Shown here: positions 61,864-64,000 of the stretch, piece after piece
Layout of the letters: each line of letters starts with the position of its first letter
Position numbering within the stretch: position 1 is the stretch's first letter
From: Fusibacter ferrireducens
Lineage (GTDB): Bacteria; Bacillota; Clostridia; Peptostreptococcales; Acidaminobacteraceae
Length of the DNA: 64,000 nucleotides
Direction: 5' to 3'
NCBI RefSeq assembly: GCF_015352425.1
Contig: NZ_JADKNH010000013.1
Coordinates: 1 to 64,000, forward strand
Position numbers and translations under genes: made by a program
Notes under the pieces: model-generated
Database searches by the model: none
What the model was told of the DNA's origin: nothing
What the model saw: the letters and a program-made list of their open reading frames with translations, nothing else

Positions 61864-62349
61864 TTCAGCCGTGCCTCCTTCATATCTAACAGATAGTCAG
61901 TTTTCAGTTGGTCAGAAAAAATTAAACATCTATCTTTTAATCATCCCTCCAAGCAACCTACTAACTTCATCTATGCTCATGTGATTTCTTTCAAACTAAG
62001 AATTTGTTAGTAGTATTAATATATAATTAAATTTGTGTTTTCTTTGTTGGTAAAGTAGTCAGTATTTGAATGGTGAAGAAAATAATTCAAGGTAAATTCT
62101 TCAAAATAATGTCTTAACTGACTTTTCATTTCCACCGAGCCAACTGACGTTCAAACAGTTGGATATCCTTCCATCATATTCACATTGAACTTAGTTGAAG
62201 ATAATAAATAAGATTTATGCAATATATCATATACTTCCAATTTATTCATCCGCGGTATTCTTATTAAACTTTTTAAATTAACAAACATTTTAAACTAGTA
62301 GGGCACCCTTTACAGTTGAATTGAAACCCTATTGAATTTGATAGAATTA

Positions 62350-62948
62350 ATCCTACCCTTTTTCAAGTTTCCTCTGTATATTTTTACACGCTTTATGAAA
62401 TCTCTCTATACTTTTGCTAATTAGTCTTTGGTGACTAGATTGTAACTCAGCAATTCCAAATATACAGTAACTATTTTATTCAGCATCTCACCCTAATCAT
62501 CATTTAAATATGGAACCTACCTATTACCAATACTCAAATAAACAATTTCTGTGGCTGTATAACCATAAGCTACATACGTGCCTTTTATTTTATACTATTT
62601 TGAAAAAAATGAACTCAGAAGCTCTTGAATATAGTTGTTCCTTCTGATTTCTTAAAAAAGTCATCATTCATAGCAAATCCGCTTTTGAGATGTTTTTCAA
62701 ACTCCTAATTACTTAAATATAAAACTGAGTACATTAAGCGACTTTACCCGATAATTAACCTCGATGATATCATCGAGGTTATAACAATCGTAATGATAGG
62801 TTTCACCATCAGCTGCAGAAGTTTCAAAATTTGCAACCCTTGAATGACGATTAAATTCACCTTTAATAAAGATAATATTTTTATATCAAGAGATTGTAGA
62901 CTTATCACGCTGAATCAATTCTACCATTTGATCTATTGAAAGCTCTAT
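62350..62948 (-). pseudogene. Decayed RhuM-family gene
   Basis: The minus strand reads IELSIDQMVELIQRDKSTIS, a stop, then KNIIFIKGEFNRHSRVANFE and YNLDDIIEVNYRVKS, which match the conserved core of RhuM-family proteins. After a frame shift EFEKHLKSGFAMNDDFFKK recalls the next RhuM block, then YGYTATEIVYLS (about 62541-62578) and AELQSSHQRLISKSIERF (about 62360-62450) in other frames recall the C-terminal part. The in-frame TGA and shifts mean it is not functional. RhuM genes are often in islands or near restriction systems, so it marks past gain and loss here. Confidence 0.7.
62756..62781. repeat. 26-bp perfect palindrome inside the rhuM remnant
   Basis: 13 bases (TAACCTCGATGAT) followed at once by their exact reverse complement, no spacer. 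It coincides with codons for NLDDIIEVN in the remnant. Confidence 0.8.
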
Positions 62949-63195
62949 GGTATTTTTTCAATTCTAGTTAAACTATTTTACGTCTGATACAGGATTGTTC
63001 TTGAGTTCACCACTTAGTCCCATTCTTTAACTTCAATCTATAAACCAAGTAAGTTATTTCAAAAATACCACCTCATCAAAATTTTCGAATATTTGTTCTT
63101 ATATCTACGACGTTACATATGAATTTAGTTTCACGCCATTTTTACCCAACATCTCGTGTTCAAATATACACTTTACTTTAAAATCCACCTTTTCT

Positions 63196-63762
63196 CTACA
63201 ATTTCTCAATCAAATCAACCATCTTTAATCCTTTAATGCCCTTATATTCATTTAAAACTTCTTCCTGTTTAGACATATGAACCAAAACCGGTAAATCAAA
63301 ACCTTTTATATCAAGTTTTTCATTTTTAACAATTAATTGAATCTTTGATTTAACAGGAATTTTATCTATTTCATCCAATGCGATCCCCATTATCTCACCC
63401 ATTTCATCATCATCCAATAACACAAAAATTACATCATGTTCTTGATTTAATTCAGCAATAATCGATTTAATCTTTTCTTTAGTTTCATAAATAGTTCGGT
63501 AATGAACTTTTAAATAAGTTACTGTTTTTTTTGTCTTTTCCATCATACCTATAGGTGTCAACATATAAAATACTTGTTTTTGAGAAACCTGAGTCATTTT
63601 AATAAGACCATCTCTAATCATTTTATTGATTAGTGTATTCACTGTGCTTACAGAAATACCAAGCTTTTTAGAAAGGGCGCGTTGAGTAACATTTTCGTTA
63701 TCTATTATTTCTGACATGATGGTATATTCCTTATCTACAAAAATGCTTTTAATATCTGTCAC
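63196..63762 (-). CDS. Winged-helix (MarR-like) transcriptional regulator
   Basis: 188 residues from a GTG with AGGGGAG upstream. Winged-helix domain at about 10-90: ENVTQRALSKKLGISVSTVN (helix-turn-helix), INKMIRDGLIKMTQVSQKQV (wing). The C-terminal half (about 95-188) is alpha/beta with VIFVLLDDDEMGEIMG and PVLVHMSKQEEVLNE, of unknown role. It stands at the head of the polysaccharide cluster, like EPS-associated MarR-type regulators. A dyad just upstream could be its own operator. The target genes are inferred. Confidence 0.8.
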   Translation of the reverse strand: MTDIKSIFVDKEYTIMSEIIDNENVTQRALSKKLGISVSTVNTLINKMIRDGLIKMTQVSQKQVFYMLTPIGMMEKTKKTVTYLKVHYRTIYETKEKIKSIIAELNQEHDVIFVLLDDDEMGEIMGIALDEIDKIPVKSKIQLIVKNEKLDIKGFDLPVLVHMSKQEEVLNEYKGIKGLKMVDLIEKL

Positions 63763-63774
63763 TTCTATCTCCCC

Positions 63775-63797
63775 TTTTGATTAACCAATAATCAAAA
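63775..63797. promoter_or_regulatory. Candidate operator of the winged-helix regulator
   Basis: Perfect 9-bp inverted repeat TTTTGATTA / TAATCAAAA with a 5-base centre, ending about 13 bases before the GTG start and overlapping the ribosome-site region. The remaining 200 bases to the right edge hold no clear gene. Confidence 0.5.
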
Positions 63798-64000
63798 TTT
63801 TAACGATTTATAATACAGTTCGAAAAACGAACACCATAGACATTTTAACAAGTTTACATGTTTTTGTCAAGATGAAATATGTGCTCGTTCGCTGCTATCA
63901 TACAAAATCTACCGCAATCAATACTTTTATTCAAAGTCTTAAAAAATAACATTGCACTATTTGATTATGTGACAGGATTTATGTTTTAATAGAGAGTTCA

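Larger units (their letters stand above)
61864..63195. other. 1.3 kb region upstream of the polysaccharide cluster, with decayed genes
   Basis: No intact gene. The part near 61864 is the leader of the sugar transferase. A small hairpin (CCAACTG/CAGTTGG, 62140-62162) has no T run. The rhuM remnant (62350-62948) is listed separately. The rest is AT-rich and unassigned. Confidence 0.5.

Noticed and set aside
62140-62162. CCAACTG/CAGTTGG hairpin
   Set aside because: No T run, no nearby gene end; purpose unclear.

Overview
This 64 kb window is low-GC DNA with strong AGGAGG-type ribosome binding sites. It carries five proteins with S-layer homology (SLH) domains, a VanZ-like protein and many cell-surface polysaccharide genes. 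Together these point to a clostridial Firmicute. A Fusibacter/Acidaminobacter-like lineage is my guess, not something the sequence proves. No rRNA, tRNA, CRISPR array or intact insertion sequence was seen. Almost everything concerns building, exporting and decorating the cell surface, and most genes are on the minus strand.

Layout. Positions 1-6.3 kb: a very large secreted protein with PKD and RCC1-like modules (its C-terminus lies outside the window), preceded by an SLH protein. 6.3-7.3 kb: a tandem duplication of a 48-residue gene together with its promoter. 7.3-12.9 kb: a MATE transporter, an O-antigen-ligase-like protein, a small-multidrug-export (PF06695) protein and a polysaccharide flippase. 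13.1-15.5 kb (+): a two-component system. 15.8-22.9 kb (+): TolC-like protein, HlyD-like adaptor, two ABC-2 permeases with no ATPase gene, and an SLH protein. 22.9-28.3 kb (-): two more TolC-like proteins behind a paralogous SLH protein. 28.4-31.9 kb: a second ligase, a glycosyltransferase and a VanZ protein. 32-36.5 kb: two proteins with C-terminal SLH domains. 36.6-42.2 kb: a membrane-anchored protein, two Wzz-like proteins and a nucleotide-sugar 4,6-dehydratase. 42.4-52.7 kb: a compact legionaminic-acid (nonulosonate) operon with two Gfo/Idh oxidoreductases and a MurJ-family flippase. 53.2-61.9 kb: a polymerase, glycosyltransferases, capE/capF and the initiating sugar-phosphate transferase. 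62.3-62.9 kb: a decayed rhuM gene. 63.2-63.8 kb: a winged-helix regulator.

How they work together (inference). The 61.9-to-42.4 kb genes could start a lipid-linked repeat unit, add N-acetylated deoxy-L-sugars and legionaminic acid, then flip and polymerise it. The Wzz, ligase and flippase genes at 9-13 and 28-42 kb look like a second polysaccharide route, possibly the secondary wall polymer that SLH domains bind. Two of these units share a nearly identical promoter and upstream element (about 12.95 and 30.18 kb).

The most unusual part is 15.7-28.3 kb: three TolC-fold proteins, an adaptor and two permeases between paralogous SLH proteins. TolC normally sits in an outer membrane, yet nothing else in the window proves an outer membrane, and the expected ATPase is absent.
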